64,000 bases of DNA from Streptomyces sp. SUK 48 (GTDB lineage: Bacteria > Actinomycetota > Actinomycetes > Streptomycetales > Streptomycetaceae): NCBI RefSeq assembly GCF_009650765.1, contig NZ_CP045740.1, forward strand, positions 7,850,001 to 7,914,000, in the 5' to 3' direction. Both the position numbers and the translations under genes were made by a program. The notes under the pieces were generated by a model. It had not been told where the DNA came from. It ran no database searches and saw only the letters and a list, made by a program, of their open reading frames with translations. Below, in pieces: positions 9,131-24,100 of the stretch. The stretch's first letter is position 1, and every line of letters starts with the position of its first letter.

Positions 9131-12100
9131 TCCCGCACGCGGACGGGCTGCCGCTGTCCAGCGCGCAGCGGCGGCTGTGGTACCTGGACGAACTCAGCGC
9201 GGGCGGCACCGAGTACAACACCGGTGTGTCCCTGCGGCTGCGCGGCGCCCTGGACCCGGCCGCGCTGCACCGGTCCCTGCAACGCCTCGCCGCCCGGCAC
9301 GCCGCCCTGCGCACCACGTTCGCCACGGCGGACGGGCAGGCCCGCCAGCGGATCGCGGCGGAGCCGGACCTGCCGCTGCGCACGGCCGACGTCCGCGACC
9401 TGCCCGCGGAGCGCCGCGCCGCGGCCGCCGAGGACCTGCTCACCGAGGAACTGGGCCGCCCCCACGACCTGGCGGCCGGGCCGCTCACCCGCGCCCTGCT
9501 GGTGCGGCTCGCCGACGAGGACCACCTGCTCCTGCTCGCCCAGCACCACATCGTCACCGACGGCTGGTCGGTGGGCATCCTGACCCGCGAGCTCGCCGCC
9601 CTCTACCACGCCGAGACCACCGGCGAGCCGGACGGTCTCGCGCGGCCGGGCGTGCAGTACCCGGACTTCGCGGTGTGGGAAGGGCGGCAGCGGACGTCCG
9701 GCGCGGACGCGGCCGACCTCGCCTACTGGAAGCGGCACCTGGACGGAATCCAGCACCTGGAGCTGCCCGCCGACCGGCCGCGCCCGGCCGTGCGCAGCAC
9801 CGCGGGAGCCGCCCACCGGCACCCGCTGCCCGCCGAACTGGTGGACAGACTGCGGCAGTTGGCCACCGGGCGGGGCACCACCGTGTTCACCCTGTACGCG
9901 GGTGCCGCCGCGCTGCTGTTCGCCCGCTACTCGGGCCAGCGGGACATCGCCTTCGGCACCGTCACCACCGGACGCGGCCGGCGCGACCTGGAGGACGTGG
10001 CGGGCTTCTTCGCCAACACGGTGGTGCTGCGCGGCGAGGTGGACGAACGGGCCAGCGTCGACCGGTTCGTGGAGACCATGCGGACGACGGTGCTGGACGC
10101 CTTCGCCCACGACGGGGTGCCGTTCGACCGGGTCGTGGAGGAACTGGCCCCGCCCCGCGACCCCAGCCGCACCCCGCTGGTGCAGGTGCTCGTCGTACAG
10201 CAGACCGCCCTGCCCGTCCCGCCGTCCGCCGGCGGACTGCGCCTCGCCGAGCACCCGCTGCCCCGCCCGGCCGCGCGCTTCGACCTGGTCCTGGAGTTCA
10301 CGCCGGACGCGGACGGCGGCTGCGTGCTGACCGCGGAGTTCAACACGGACCTGTTCGAGCCGGCGACCGTGGCCCGTCTGACCGCGCACCTGCACCGCCT
10401 GCTGGAGGGCATGGCCGACGGACCGGGCCGCCCGCTCGCCGAGCTGCCCATGCTCTCGGCCGAGGAGCAGCGCACGCTGGTGGACACCTGGAACCCGGCC
10501 GCCCGCCGCTCCGCGGGCACCGGACACGGCACGCTGCCCGAGCTGTTCCACGCGCAGGCGGCCCGCACCCCGGACCGTACCGCCGTCGTCTGCGGCCCCA
10601 CCCGGCTCGACTACGCCGAGGCCGCCCGGCGCGCCAACCGGCTGGCCCGGCTCCTCGTCGCGCGCGGCGCGGGACCCGAGACCCTGGTCGCGCTCTGCCT
10701 GCCGCGCTCCGCCGACCTCGTGCCCGTGCTGTGGGCCGTGCTCACCTCGGGCGCCGGCTACCTCCCGATCGACCCCGGCTATCCGGCCGAGCGGGTCCGG
10801 CTGATGCTCGGCGACGCCCGGCCCGCCCTGGTCGTCGCCACCCGCGAGACCGCCTCCGCGCTGCCCGGGGACTGCGCGCCGCTGCTGCTGGACGACTGCG
10901 ACGACGCCGCGTGGGCCGACACGGAGCTCACCGACGCCGACCGGCTCCGGCCGCTGCTGCCGGACCATCCCGCCTACGTCATCTACACCTCCGGTTCCAC
11001 CGGCCGCCCCAAGGGCGTGGTGGTGACCCACCGCAGCGTCGCCGCCCTGGCCGCGTGGGCGGGCGAGCGGTTCGAGGACGCCGGACTCGGCCATGTGATC
11101 GCCTCCACCTCCCTCAACTTCGACGTCTCGGTCTTCGAGCTGCTGTGCCCGCTGACGGCCGGCGGCACGGTCGAGGTGGTCGCCGATCTGCCGGCCCTCG
11201 CCGACGGCTCGGGCCCCCGGCGCGCCGGGCTGCTCAGCGGGGTGCCCTCCGTCGTCTCCCGCCTGGTCGCGGGCGGTACGGCGCCGCTGGCCGCGGACAC
11301 CGTCGTGCTGGCCGGTGAGGCCCTGCCCGCGCAGACCGTGCACGACCTGCGCGCCGCCATGCCCGCGGCCCGCATCGCCAACATCTACGGCCCCACCGAG
11401 GCCACCGTCTACGCGACCGCCTGGTTCGCCGGTGACCGGCTGCCCGACCAGGCGCCGCCCATCGGCGAACCGGTCGCGCTCACCCGGACCTACGTCCTGG
11501 ACGGCCGGCTGCGGCCCCAGCCGGTCGGCGTCACCGGTGAGCTGTACCTCGGCGGCTGCGGCCTGGCCCGCGGCTATCTGCGCCGTCCCGGACTGACCGC
11601 CGCCCGGTTCGTCGCCGACCCGTTCGGCGCGCCCGGCGAGCGCATGTACCGCACCGGCGACCTGGTGCGCCGCGCCGCCGACGGCGGCCTCGAGTACGTG
11701 GGCCGGATCGACCAGCAGGTCAAGGTGCGCGGCTTCCGCATCGAACTGGGCGAGGTGGAGGAGGCGCTGCGCGGCTGCGCGGGCGTCGCCGAGGCCGCGG
11801 CCACCGCCGTCACCGTCGAGGGCGAGGACCACCGGCGCCTGGTCGGCTACGTCGTCCCGGCCGCGGGCGAGGCGGTGGAACCGGAGGCGGTGCGCCGCGA
11901 ACTCGGCCGCACCCTGCCCGACTACATGGTCCCGTCGACGGTCGTCGTGCTGGCCGCCCTGCCGCTCAGCCCGAACGGCAAGGTCGACCGCGGCAGGCTC
12001 CCCGACCCCGGCCCCGCCGTGCGCGCCGTACGGCATGTCGCGCCCCGCACGCCCACCGAGCGGGCGCTCGCCGCGATCTGGGCGGAGGTGCTGCGCGCGG

Positions 12101-15100
12101 ACCGCATCGGCGTCGACGACAACTTCTTCGAGCTCGGCGGCGACTCGATCCTCAGCATCCAGGTCGTGGCCCGCGCCCGGCAGGAGGGCCTGGCACTGAC
12201 CTCGCGGGACGTCTACCAGCACCAGACGGTCGCCGCCCTGGCCCGCTGCGCGGACGCCGCGGGCCGGCTCCGCGAGGCCGCCCCGGCCCCGGAGGAGGCC
12301 ACCGGCACGGCCCCGCTGACGCCCATCCAGCACTGGCTGTTCGGCGCCGGCGTACGGGACGCCGGGCACTTCTCCCAGGCGCTGTCCGTCCAGCTGCCCG
12401 ACGACCTGGACGCGGTCGCGCTGGAGGACGCGCTCAACGATCTCGCCGGGCACCACGACGCCCTGCGCTCCCGGTTCGCCGACACCGGCGGCCAGGGGCG
12501 CGAGGCCGTCTGGTTCATCGACGAGCGGATGCCCCGCATCCGGCTGGCCCGGCACACCGGCCCGGACACGGACACCCCGCACTTCGGCCCCTTCGACCTC
12601 GCCCGGGGACCGCTGCTGCGCGCCGTGCTGCACGACAGAGGAGCCGATCGGCCCGCCGTGCTGCACCTCGCGGTCCACCACCTGGTGGTCGACGGCGTGT
12701 CCTGGCGGGTGCTCCTGGAGGACCTCGACCGCGCCTACCAGGCCCGCCGTACCGGCGCCGACGGCGCGGCGGCACTGCCCGCGAAGTCCTCGCCGCTGCG
12801 GCAGTGGGCCCGCAGGCTGGCCGCCCACGCGGCGGACGGCGGCTTCGAGGACGAGCGGGAGTACTGGACCGGGGCCGTCCCGGACACCGAACCCGTCGTA
12901 CCGGCAGCGACCGAGAAGAGCGCCAACACCTACGCCTCCCAGCGGGCGTTCACCGTGCGGCTGGCCCCCGAGGACACCTCGGTCCTGCTGCACACCCTGC
13001 CCGACACCTACCGCACCCAGGTCAACGACGTCCTGCTCAGCGCGCTCGGCCGGGCCCTGCGCGCCTGGAGCGGCCGGGACCGGGTGCTGGTCGACGTCGA
13101 GGGGCACGGCCGCGAGGAACTCTTCCCCGAGCTGGACATCAGCCGCACGGTCGGCTGGTTCACCACCCGCTACCCCGTCGCCCTCGCCGCCCCGGGGAAG
13201 GACGACTGGGACGCCGTACTGAAGCGCGTCAAGGAGCAGTTGCGCGCGATACCCCGGCACGGCCTGGGCCATGACGCGCTGCGCCACCTGGCCGGACCCG
13301 GCGGCGACCCCGGCACCCCGGACGCCCGGATCAGCTTCAACTACCTGGGCCGGATGGGCGCGTCGGACGCGCCTGACGGGCTGTACCGGGGCACCGTCCG
13401 GCCGCTGGAGCTGGACGCCGACCCGGCCGCCGAGCGCCCGCACGCCCTGGAGGTCGTCGGCCAACTGGTGCACGACCAGCTGGAGTTCACCTGGTTCTAC
13501 TCGGACCGGCTGCACGCCGAGGACACGATCGGGGAGCTGGCCGCAGGCTTCGCCGACGCGCTCGCGGACCTCGCCCGGTTCGCCGCCCGGCCCGGATCCG
13601 CCGGGCGCACCCCGTCCGACTTCCCGCTGTCCCGGCTCGACCAGACCGCCGTGGACCGCCTCACCGGCACCGACCCGGCGGCCGTCGCGGACATCCTCCC
13701 GCTCACCCCGACCCAGTCGGGCATGCTCTTCCACGGCCTGTCCCAGGACGACCGGGGCGTCTACTTCCAGCAGCTCACCTTCGTCCTGGACGGCGTGCCC
13801 GACCCGCGGACCCTCGCCGCCGCCTGGCAGGAGGTGACCGACCGCGCCGAGGTGCTGCGCGGCGGGGTCGTCTGGCAGGACGTGCCCGAACCGCTGCTCG
13901 TGGTGCGGCGGCACGCCCCCGTACCGGTCACCCATCTGGACTGGCGGGAGCTGACCGAGGAGGAGCGGCGCACCCGGCTGGACGACGTCCTGGACCGCGA
14001 CCGGGCCGAGGGCATCGACCTCGGACGGGCCCCGCTCCAGCGCCTGCTCCTCGCCCGGGTCTCGGACACCGAGGTCCGCGTGGTGTGGTCCTTCCACCAC
14101 CTGCTCCTCGACGGCTGGAGCCTGTTCCAGGTCCTCTCGGACGTCTTCGCCCTCACCGGCGGCGACGGGCCGGACACCCTCCCTGACCGCCCGCCGTACC
14201 GGGACTACGTCGCCTGGCTGCGCGCCCGCGACACCGCGGAGGCCGAACGGCACTGGCAGCGCCGGCTGGCCCACCTGACCGAGCCCACCCCGCTGCCGTA
14301 CGACCGCGAGCCGCGCGAGAGCCACCGCGCCGAGTCCACCCACGCCGTACGGGCCACCCTGCCCGAGGCCGCGAGCCGGGCGCTGGAGGAGCTGGCGCGG
14401 ACCTCGGGGCTGACCCTCAACACCCTGGTGCAGGGCGCCTGGGCGCTGCTGCTGGCCCGGCAGTCCGGCCGGGACGAGGTGGTGTTCGGCACCACCGTGT
14501 CCGGCCGCCCGCCCGAGCTGCCCGGCGCCGACGCCATGACCGGCCTGTTCATCACCACCCTGCCGACCCGGGCCGCCGTCCCCGACCACGGGAACCTGCT
14601 CGACTGGCTGCGCGCCCTCCAGCACGACCAGAGCGAGGACCGGCGGTTCGACCACGTACCGCTCACCCGGCTGCGCGCCCTCACCGAACTGCCGGAACGC
14701 GTCGCCCTGTTCGACAGCATCGTCGTCTTCGAGAACTACCCGGTGGACGACGACCTCGCCGCCGCCCACGGGCTGCGCCTGAGCGGCCTGGAGGGCATCG
14801 AGACCACCAACTACCCGCTGAGCCTGACCGCTTACCCCGGTCCGGAGCTGACCCTGCGCCTCGGGTACGACCCCGACCTGTTCGACGCGGGGACCGCCGA
14901 GCGGCTGGCCGAGTACCTGACCGTGCTGCTCGCGGGGATGACCGAGGGCACCCGGCGCCCGCCCGCCCGGCTCCCGCTGCTCGCCCCGGACCGCCGCGAA
15001 CAGGTGCTGCGCGCCTGGAACGACACCGCCACCGGCCGGCCCGCCGCCACCGTCGCCGACCTGTTCGCCGCGCAGGTGCGCCGCACTCCCGACGCCGTGG

Positions 15101-18100
15101 CCCTGGAAGCCGGCGACGAGCATCTCACCTACGGTGAACTCGACGCCCGCGCGGCCAAGTTGGCGGCCCGGCTGACCGCCCGCGGGGTACGGCCCGAACG
15201 CGCCGTCGGCGTGCTGATGGACCGCTCCGTCGCGCTGATCGTCGCCCAGCTGGCCCTCGTCCGCACCGGCGGGGTGTACGTGCCGCTGGACGGCAGGGCG
15301 CCCGCCGAGCGGCTGCGCGGGATGCTGGCCGAGGCCGGCGCCGAGCTGCTGCTCACCGACGCCGCCTGGGCGGACACGGCCCGCGAGGTGCTGCCCGGCG
15401 AGGGCGTGCTGCGCGCCGACGGCACCCCGGACGCGGACGATCCCGTACCCGCCCCGGCCGCGGCCGCGGTCCACCCCGACAACGTCCAGTACCTGATGTT
15501 CACTTCGGGCTCCACGGGCACCCCCAAGGGCGTCGCGGTACGTCAGCGGGACGTCGCCGCCCTCGCCCTGGACCGCGCCTTCGCCGGGCACGACCGGGTC
15601 CTCGTGCACTCGCCGCACGCCTTCGACGCCGCCACCTACGAGGTGTGGGCGCCGCTGCTGCGCGGCGGCACGGCCGTGCTCGCCCCGCCCGCCGACCTGG
15701 ACACCGCCCTCGTCCGCAGGGCCGTCACGGAACAGGGGGTGAGCTGCCTCTGGCTGACCGCGGGACTGTTCCGGCTCCTCGCCCAGGAGGATCCCACCTG
15801 CCTGCGCGGCGCGCGCGAGGTGTGGACCGGCGGCGAGGCGGTGCCGGGCGCGGTGGTGCGCCGGGTGCTGGACGCCTGCCCCGGCCTGACCGTCGTGGAC
15901 GGCTACGGCCCCACCGAGACGACCACCTTCGCCACCCGCCGCCCTTTCCGCTCCGGCGACCCGCTGCCCGCCGTACTGCCCATCGGCCGCCCGCTGGACG
16001 ACACCCGCGTCTACGTCCTGGACGCCGCCCTCCAGCCGCAGCCGCCGGGCATCCCCGGCGAGCTGTACATCGCGGGCGCCGGCCTGGCCCGGGGCTACGC
16101 GGGCCGCTCCGGCGCGACCGCCGCCCGCTATCTCCCCGACCCCTTCGGGCCGGCCGGGGAACGGATGTACCGCACCGGTGACATCGTGCGCTGGAGCGCC
16201 GACGGCGAACTGCACTTCGTCGGCCGCGCGGACGACCAGATCAAGATCCGCGGCTTCCGCGTCGAACCCGCCGAGATCGAGGCCCGGCTCACCGCCCACC
16301 CCGCCGTCGCCGAGGCCGTCGTCTCCCTCTACCAGGACGCCGGACGCAAGCGGCTCGCCGCCCACCTCGTGCCGGCCCCCGGCGCCGAGATGCCGGCCGC
16401 CGCCGGGCTGCGCGCCCACCTCGCCGACGGCCTGCCCGACTACATGCTGCCCGCCGCCTTCGTCACCGTGTCCGAGCTGCCGCTCACCGTCAACGGCAAG
16501 GTCGACCGGCGCCGGCTGCCCGCACCCGACTGGGGGGCCGGCGCCGAGTCGGCCCACCGCGCCCCGGCCACCGACACCGAGCGGCTGCTCGCCGGGATCT
16601 GGGCGGAGCTGCTGGGCGTCGAACGGGTCGGCGTCGACGACAACTTCTTCATGCTGGGCGGCGACTCGATCCTCAGCATCCAGGTCGTCTCCCGCGCCCG
16701 CGCCGCCGGACTCACCCTCACCCCGCGCGACCTCTTCCGGCACCCCACGGTCGCCGAACTGGCCGCCGCGGACGGCTCGTCCGCGCCCGCCGTCACCGGC
16801 ACCGCACCGGTCAGCGGGGCGGCCGCCCTCACCCCGATCCAGCACTGGTTCCTCGGCCCCCGGCCACCGCACGCCGACTTCTTCGACCAGTCCGTCGTCA
16901 TCGAGGCGGCCGGACCGGTGGACGAGGACGCGCTGCGCCGCGCCCTCACCGCCCTGTGGACCCAGCACGACGCCCTGCGCGCCCGGTTCACCGCCGACCC
17001 CGACGGCACCTGGCGGCAGGACATCCCCGCCACCGGCGCCCCGGCACCCGACCTGCTCCAGATCCACGACCCGCGCGCCGAGGAGTCCGTCACGGCGGCG
17101 GCCCACGCCGGACTCCGGCTGGCGACCGGAGGACTGTTCACCGCCCGCCTGTTCACCGCCGACGGCACCCGGCCCGCCCGGCTGCTCCTGGTCGCCCACC
17201 ACCTGGTCGTCGACGGCGTCTCCTGGCGCATCCTGCTGGAGGACCTGGAGACCGCCTACCGGCAGGCCCTGACCGGCGAGCCCGTACGACTGCCCGCCCG
17301 CACCACCTCCGTGGACGCGTGGGCCGGCCGGCTGCGCGAGCACGCCGGCACCTTCGCCGCCCGGCTCGACCACTGGGAGCGGGCCGCCCGGCACTGCGCC
17401 GACCCGCTGCCCGTGGACGGCACCAGCGGCAACACCATGGCCGACGTCCGCGAGGTCACCGTCCGCCTCGACCGCGACCGCACCGACGCCCTGCTGCGCC
17501 GCGTCCCCGGTGTCTACCGCACCCGCGTCGACGACGTCCTGCTCACCGCGCTCGGCCGGGTCCTCGCCGACTGGACCGGGCACGGCACCGTCGCCGTCGG
17601 CCTGGAGGGCCACGGCCGCGAGGACCAGCTGTTCGAGGACGTCGACCTGTCCCGCACCGTCGGCTGGTTCACCTCGCTCTTCCCGGTCGCCCTGACCGTC
17701 CCGGACGGCGACTGGGGCACCGCCCTGAAGACCGTCAAGGAGCAGCTGCGCGCCATACCCGACCGGGGCCTCGGCTACGGCGTGCTGCGCCACCTCGTGC
17801 GCGACCCCCGGCTCACCGGCACGCCCGAACCCGCCATCAGCTTCAACTACCTGGGCCGCTTCGACTGGTCCGGGCCCGGCGGCACCCTGGTCGGGGCGGT
17901 ACCCGGCGGCCTGGGCGGCGCCGAGGCGCCCGGCACCGAACGCCCGCACCTCCTCGACGTGGTGGCCCGGGTCGAGGACGACCGGCTGGAGATCACCTGG
18001 TACTACAGCGCCGGACGGCACCACGAGAACACCGTCACCGCGCTCGCCGAGGGCGTCCTGCGGGCACTGGGCGACATCGTCGCGCACTGCGCCCGCCCCG

Positions 18101-21100
18101 AGGCGGGCGGCCGCACCCCCTCGGACTTCCCGCTGGCCCGCCTGGACCAGACCGCCGTCGACCGCGTCGCCGGCACCGGCCGGGACGTCGCGGACCTCTA
18201 CCCGCTCACCCCGATGCAGGCCGGCATGCTCTTCCACAGCCTGCTCGACCCGGCCGGCCGCACCTACGTCAACCAGGTGCAACTGGTGCTGAACGGGGTC
18301 GCCGACCCGCAGGCGCTCGCCGAGGCATGGCAGCAGACCGCGGACGCCAACCCGGTCCTGCGCACCCACCTGGTGTGGCAGGAGACCCCGCAACCGCTCC
18401 AGGTCGTCCGGCACCGCGCCACCGTGCCCGTCACCCACCACGACTGGTCCGACGGGCCCGCCGGCCACCGCGCCGACGACCTGGAACGACTGCTCGCCGA
18501 GGACCGGGAGCAGGGCATCGACCTGGGCGCCGCGCCGCTGATGCGGCTGACCCTGATCAAGCTCGCGCCCGACCGGGTCCGCCTGGTGTGGACGTTCCAC
18601 CACGTCCTGCTCGACGGGTGGAGCGCCGCCCAGGTCTTCGACGAGGTCTGCGAGCGCTACGCCGCGCTCACCTCCGGGCGCCGCCCGCGGCCCGCCGAGC
18701 GCAAACCGTTCGCCGACTACCTGCGCTGGCTCGCCGCGCAGGACACCGAGCGGGCCGAACGGCACTGGCGGGCCGCCCTCGCCGGCTTCCAGGCCCCCAC
18801 CGAACTGCCCCGGGACCGGCGCCCCGCCGAGGCCCACCGCGCCTCCTCCTGCGAGACGGTGCGGATGACCCTCGCCCCGGACGTCTCGGCCCGGCTGCGC
18901 GAGACCGCCCAGCGCTCCGGACTCACCCTGAACACCGTCCTCCAGGGCGCCTGGGCGCTGCTGCTGGCCCGCTACGGCGGCGGCAGCGACGTGGTGTTCG
19001 GCACCACCGTCTCCGGCCGGCCCGCCGAACTGCCCGGCGTCACCTCGATGGTGGGCCTGTTCATCAACACCCTGCCCACCCGCGCCCGCGTCGACCAGGA
19101 GCGCCCGCTGCTGGACTGGCTGCGCGAACTCCAGACCGCCCAGTCCGAGGCCCGCCGCCACGACTTCGTCTCCCTCGCCCAGTTGCAGTCCTGGAGCGAA
19201 GTACCCGGCGGCACCGGCCTGTTCGACTCCATCGTGGTCTTCGAGAACTACCCGTTCGACGAGCACGCGCTGGCCCGCCACGGCCTGTCCATGGAGCAGG
19301 AACGGGACCTGGAACCGACGAACTACGCGCTGAGCGTCGTCGTCGCACCCGGCGACACCCTGGCCGTGAACCTGGACTACGACCCGGACGCCTTCGACGC
19401 CACGACCGTAGGGGCGCTCGGCGAGAGCCTGCGCACCCTGCTGACCGGCATGGCCGACGACCCCGGCCGCACCCTCGCCGAACTGCCCCTGCTCGACGAG
19501 GCCGGGGCGCGGACCCTGGTGGAGCGCCTCGGCGGACCGGTGGCCGCGCTGCCGCACGGCACCCTGCCGGAGGCGTTCAGGCGACAGGCCGAGCGCACCC
19601 CGGACGCCGTCGCCGTCCGCCACGGCGACCAGAGCCTCACCTACGCCGAACTCGACGCCCGCGCCAACCGGCTGGCCCGCCAGCTCATCGCCGCCGGCGC
19701 CGGACCCGAGCGCTTCGTCGCCCTGTGCCTGCCCCGCACCGCCGACCTGATCGTGGCACTCCTCGCGGTGCTCACCAGCGGCGCCGGATACCTGCCGGTC
19801 GACCCCCAGTATCCGGCCGAGCGCGTCGCGTTCCTCTTCGAGGACGTACGGCCCGACGCCGTCATCACGGCCGCCGCGACCGCCGGGCGGCTGCCCGAGG
19901 GCCCGTTCACCCGCATCCTGCTCGACGAGGAACCGGACCCCGGGGTGCCCGACACCCCGGTCGGCGACACCGAACGCCGCACCGCCCTGCTGCCCGGCCA
20001 CCCCGCCTACGTGATCCACACCTCCGGCTCGACCGGCCGCCCCAAGGGCGTCGTCGTCAGCCACGCCTCCGTCCTCGCCCTGACCGACTGGGCGGCGGCC
20101 GAGTTCACCGGCCGCGGACTGGCCCATGTGATCGCCTCCACCTCGCTCAATTTCGACGTGTCGGTCTTCGAGATCTTCTCCCCGCTGCTCTCCGGCGGCT
20201 GCGTCGAGATCGTCCGCGACCTGCTGGCCCTCGCCGAACGTCCCGGTCCCTGGCGGGCCGGACTGCTCAGCGCGGTGCCCTCCGCCCTGGACCGGCTGCT
20301 CGCCGAGGACGCCGTACAGCTCACCGCCGACACCGTCGTCCTCGCGGGGGAGGGGCTGCCCGCGCGGACCGTGCGCCGGGTCCGCGACGCCGTCCCCGGC
20401 AGCGAGGTGCGCAACATCTACGGGCCCACCGAGGCCACCGTCTACGCCACCGCCTTCACCTGCGACCCGGCCGACCCCGACCGGGACCCGCCGATCGGCC
20501 GCCCGCTCGGCGGCGCCCGCGCCTATGTGCTGGACGAGCGGATGCGCCCGGTGCCCGTCGGCGCGCCCGGCGAGCTGTTCCTCGCCGGGACCGGCGTCGC
20601 CCGCGGCTATCTGCGCCGCCCCGGCCTGAGCGCGTCCCGCTTCCTGCCCGACCCGTTCGGCCCCGCCGGCAGCCGCATGTACCGCACCGGAGACCGGGTC
20701 CGCTGGACGGCCGACGGCGACCTCGTCTACCTCGGGCGCGGCGACGACCAGGTGAAGGTGCGCGGCTTCCGCATCGAACTCGGCGAGGTGGAGGCCGCGC
20801 TGGCCCGCCACCCGGCCGTGGCGGGAGCGGCGGCCCGGGTGGTGGAGCAGGACGGCCACCGCCGGCTCATCGGCTACGCGGTGCCCCGCGCGGCCGGCCT
20901 GCCGGACCCCGCCGAACTGCGCGCCTTCCTCGCGGCCGGCCTTCCCGACCATCTGGTCCCCGCCCTCGTACTGCCGCTGGAGCGGCTGCCGCTCGGCGCC
21001 ACCGGCAAGCTCGACCGGCGCGCCCTGCCCGCCCCCGAGCGGGCCGCGGCCGCCACCGGCGCGGGCCGGCCGCCGCGCACCGAGGCGGAGCACGCCCTCG

Positions 21101-24100
21101 CGGCCATCTGGTGCGAGGTGCTGGGCGTGCCCGAAGTGGGCGCGGACGACAACTACTTCATGCTCGGCGGCGACTCCATCCTCGGCATCCAGATCGTCTC
21201 CGCCGCCCGCCGCGCCGGGCTCGCCCTGAACCCCCGGCACCTGTTCACCCACCAGACCCTCGCCGAACTCGCCGCCGCGGCCGAGAAGGTGCCGGACCAC
21301 GTCACGTCCGGCGCCGAGCAGGGCCCGGTGACCGGCGAGGCCCCGCTCACCCCCGTCCAGCACTGGCTGCTCGACACGCTCACCGGGGACCCCGCGCACT
21401 TCAGCCAGACGGTGGCCTTCGAACTGGCCGCCGATCCCGACGAGTCGGTGCTGCGGGACGCGCTCGCCGCCGTACTGGAGCACCACGACGCGCTGCGGCA
21501 CCGCTTCGAGGCGGCCGGGGACGGCCGGTGGCGGCAGTACGGCACCGCGCCCGGCGAGACCGCCCCGCACCTGGAGGTGCACCGGGACGCGGAGCCCCGC
21601 GAGGTGGCCGCCGCCCTCGGCGCCGGGTTCGACCTGGCCCACGGGCCGCTGCTGCGCGCGGCCCTGTGCCGGACGGGCGGCGCCGGACGGCCGGTGCTGC
21701 TGCTCGCCGCCCACCACCTCGTCGTGGACGCCGTGTCCTGGCGGCTGATCCTGGAGGACCTGGAGAGCGCCTACCGCGCCCTGCGGGAGGGGGAGCGGCC
21801 CGGACTCGGCGCCAAGAGCACGTCCTTCCAGGCGTGGGCCCGGCGGCTCGCCGAGCACACCGAGGCGGGCGGCTTCGACGCCGAACTCGCCCACTGGCAG
21901 GGCGTCGACGCCATGACCGCCCTGCCGGCCGACCACACCGGCGGCGCGAACACCGTCGCCGTCGAGGAGAGCCTGACCGCCGGGCTCGACGCCGAGGAGA
22001 CCCGCCGCCTGCTCCAGGACGTGCCGGACGCGTACCGCACCCGCGTCAACGACGTCCTGCTCACCGCGCTGGGCCGGGTCCTGGCCCGCTGGACGGGCCG
22101 GGACCGGGTGGCGGTCACCCTGGAGGGCCACGGCCGCGAGGAACTCTTCGCCGACACGGACCTCGCCCGCACCACCGGCTGGTTCACCACCGTCTACCCG
22201 GTCGCCCTGGACGTGCCCCGGGACGCCGGCACCGGTGCCGTGCTCAAATCCGTCAAGGAGAACCTGCGGGCCGTACCGAACGGCGGCCTCGGCTACGGCG
22301 CGCTGCGCTATCTGCACCCCACGGCCGGCGCCGCCCTGCCCGCCCTGCCGCAGGTGTGCTTCAACTACCTCGGCCGGCAGGACCGGACGCCCACGCGGGG
22401 CGGCCTGCTGGGCGCACCCCACGGCGACGGCCTCACCGGCGGCATGGACCGCGCCGCCGACCGCCCCCACCTGCTGGACGTCCTCGGCCGGGTCACCGGC
22501 GACCGGCTGGAGTTCACCTGGTCCTACTCCCGCGAGGTGCACCGCCCGGAGACCGTCGCCCGGCTCGCGGCCGAACTGGCCGGTGAACTGCGCGAGATCG
22601 TCCGGCACTGCGCCGAACCCGGCGCCGGCGGTCGCACCCCGTCCGACTTCCCGCTCGCGCCACTGGACCAGACCACTGTCGACCGGCTCGTCGGCAGCGG
22701 GACGGACGTCGGGGACGTGTACCCGCTCACGCCGACCCAGACCGGCATGGTGATGCACGGCCTGGACGAGGCCGAACACGGCCTGTACGTCGAGCAGATC
22801 ACCTTCGTGGCGGACGGCGCCCGCGACCCGGGCATGCTGGCGGCGGCCTGGCAGCACGTCGTCGACCGCACCCCCGTGCTGCGCACCTCCGTCGCCCTGC
22901 ACGGCGTGCCCGTACCGCTCCAGATCGTCCACCGGGACGTGGTCCTGCCGGTCACCGAGCACGACTGGAGCGCGCTGCCCGAGGAGCGGCGGGAGGCGGA
23001 GCTGGAGCGGCTGCTCGCCGAGGAACGGGCCCGGGGTCTCGCCCTGGAGCGCGCCCCGCTGCTGCGGCTCGCCCTGGTCCGGCTCGGACCGGACGCGGTA
23101 CGGGTCGTGTGGACCTTCCACCACGTCCTGCTGGACGGCTGGAGCGTCTTCCACGTCCTCGCCGACGTGCTGGCCGCCCACGAGGCCCTGGCCCGGGGCG
23201 AGCGGCCCCGGCTCCCCGAGCGCCGCCCGTTCGCGGACTACGCCGCCTGGCTCGCCGCCCGCGGCACCGGCCCCGCCGAGGACCACTGGCGCGGCGTCCT
23301 GTCCGGACTGCGCACCCCGACCCCGCTGCCGTACGACCGCAGGCCCGCCCCCGGCACCACGGCCCGCTCGGGCACCTGGCTGTCGCAGCGGCTCGGCACC
23401 GAGGAGACCACCCGGCTCCAGGAGTTCGCCCGCCGGCACCGCCTCACCCTGAACACCCTGGTGCAGGGCGCCTGGGCGCTGCTGCTGGCCCGGTGGAGCG
23501 GCGAGCCGGAGGTGTGCTTCGGCACCACCGTCTCCGGACGGCCCGCCGACCTGCCCGGCGCCGACACCATCACCGGCCTGTTCATCACCACGCTGCCCGC
23601 CCTGATCGCCGTCGACGGCGCCGCGCCCGCGGCCGGCTGGCTGCGCGCGGTGCAGGAGGCGCGCGCGGAGGACCGGCGCCACGACCACCTGCCCCTGAAC
23701 GCGCTGCGGGCGCTGAGCGAACTGCCCTCCGGCACCGGCATGTTCGACAGCCTGGTGGTGTTCGAGAACTATCCGGTCGGCGACGCGACCGCGGGCGCCC
23801 ACGGGCTCGCCCTGCGCGACCTGGACGCCCGGGAGGCCACCAACTACCCGCTCACCGTGGTGGTCTCGCCCGGCGACCGGCTGGCCGTCGAACTCGGCTA
23901 CGACCCGCGGTGCTTCGACGCGGACACCGCCGGCTCCCTCGCCGCGCAGCTGCTGCACACCCTGCACACCCTGGCCGGTACGGACGGCACCGCCCGCCTG
24001 GACGACCTCGATGTGCTGCCGCCCGCACTGCGCGAGCGGCTGCTGCGCGGGCCCTCCCGCCCGGAGCCCGCCGAGGTGGCGGCCGTCACCCTGCCCGCCC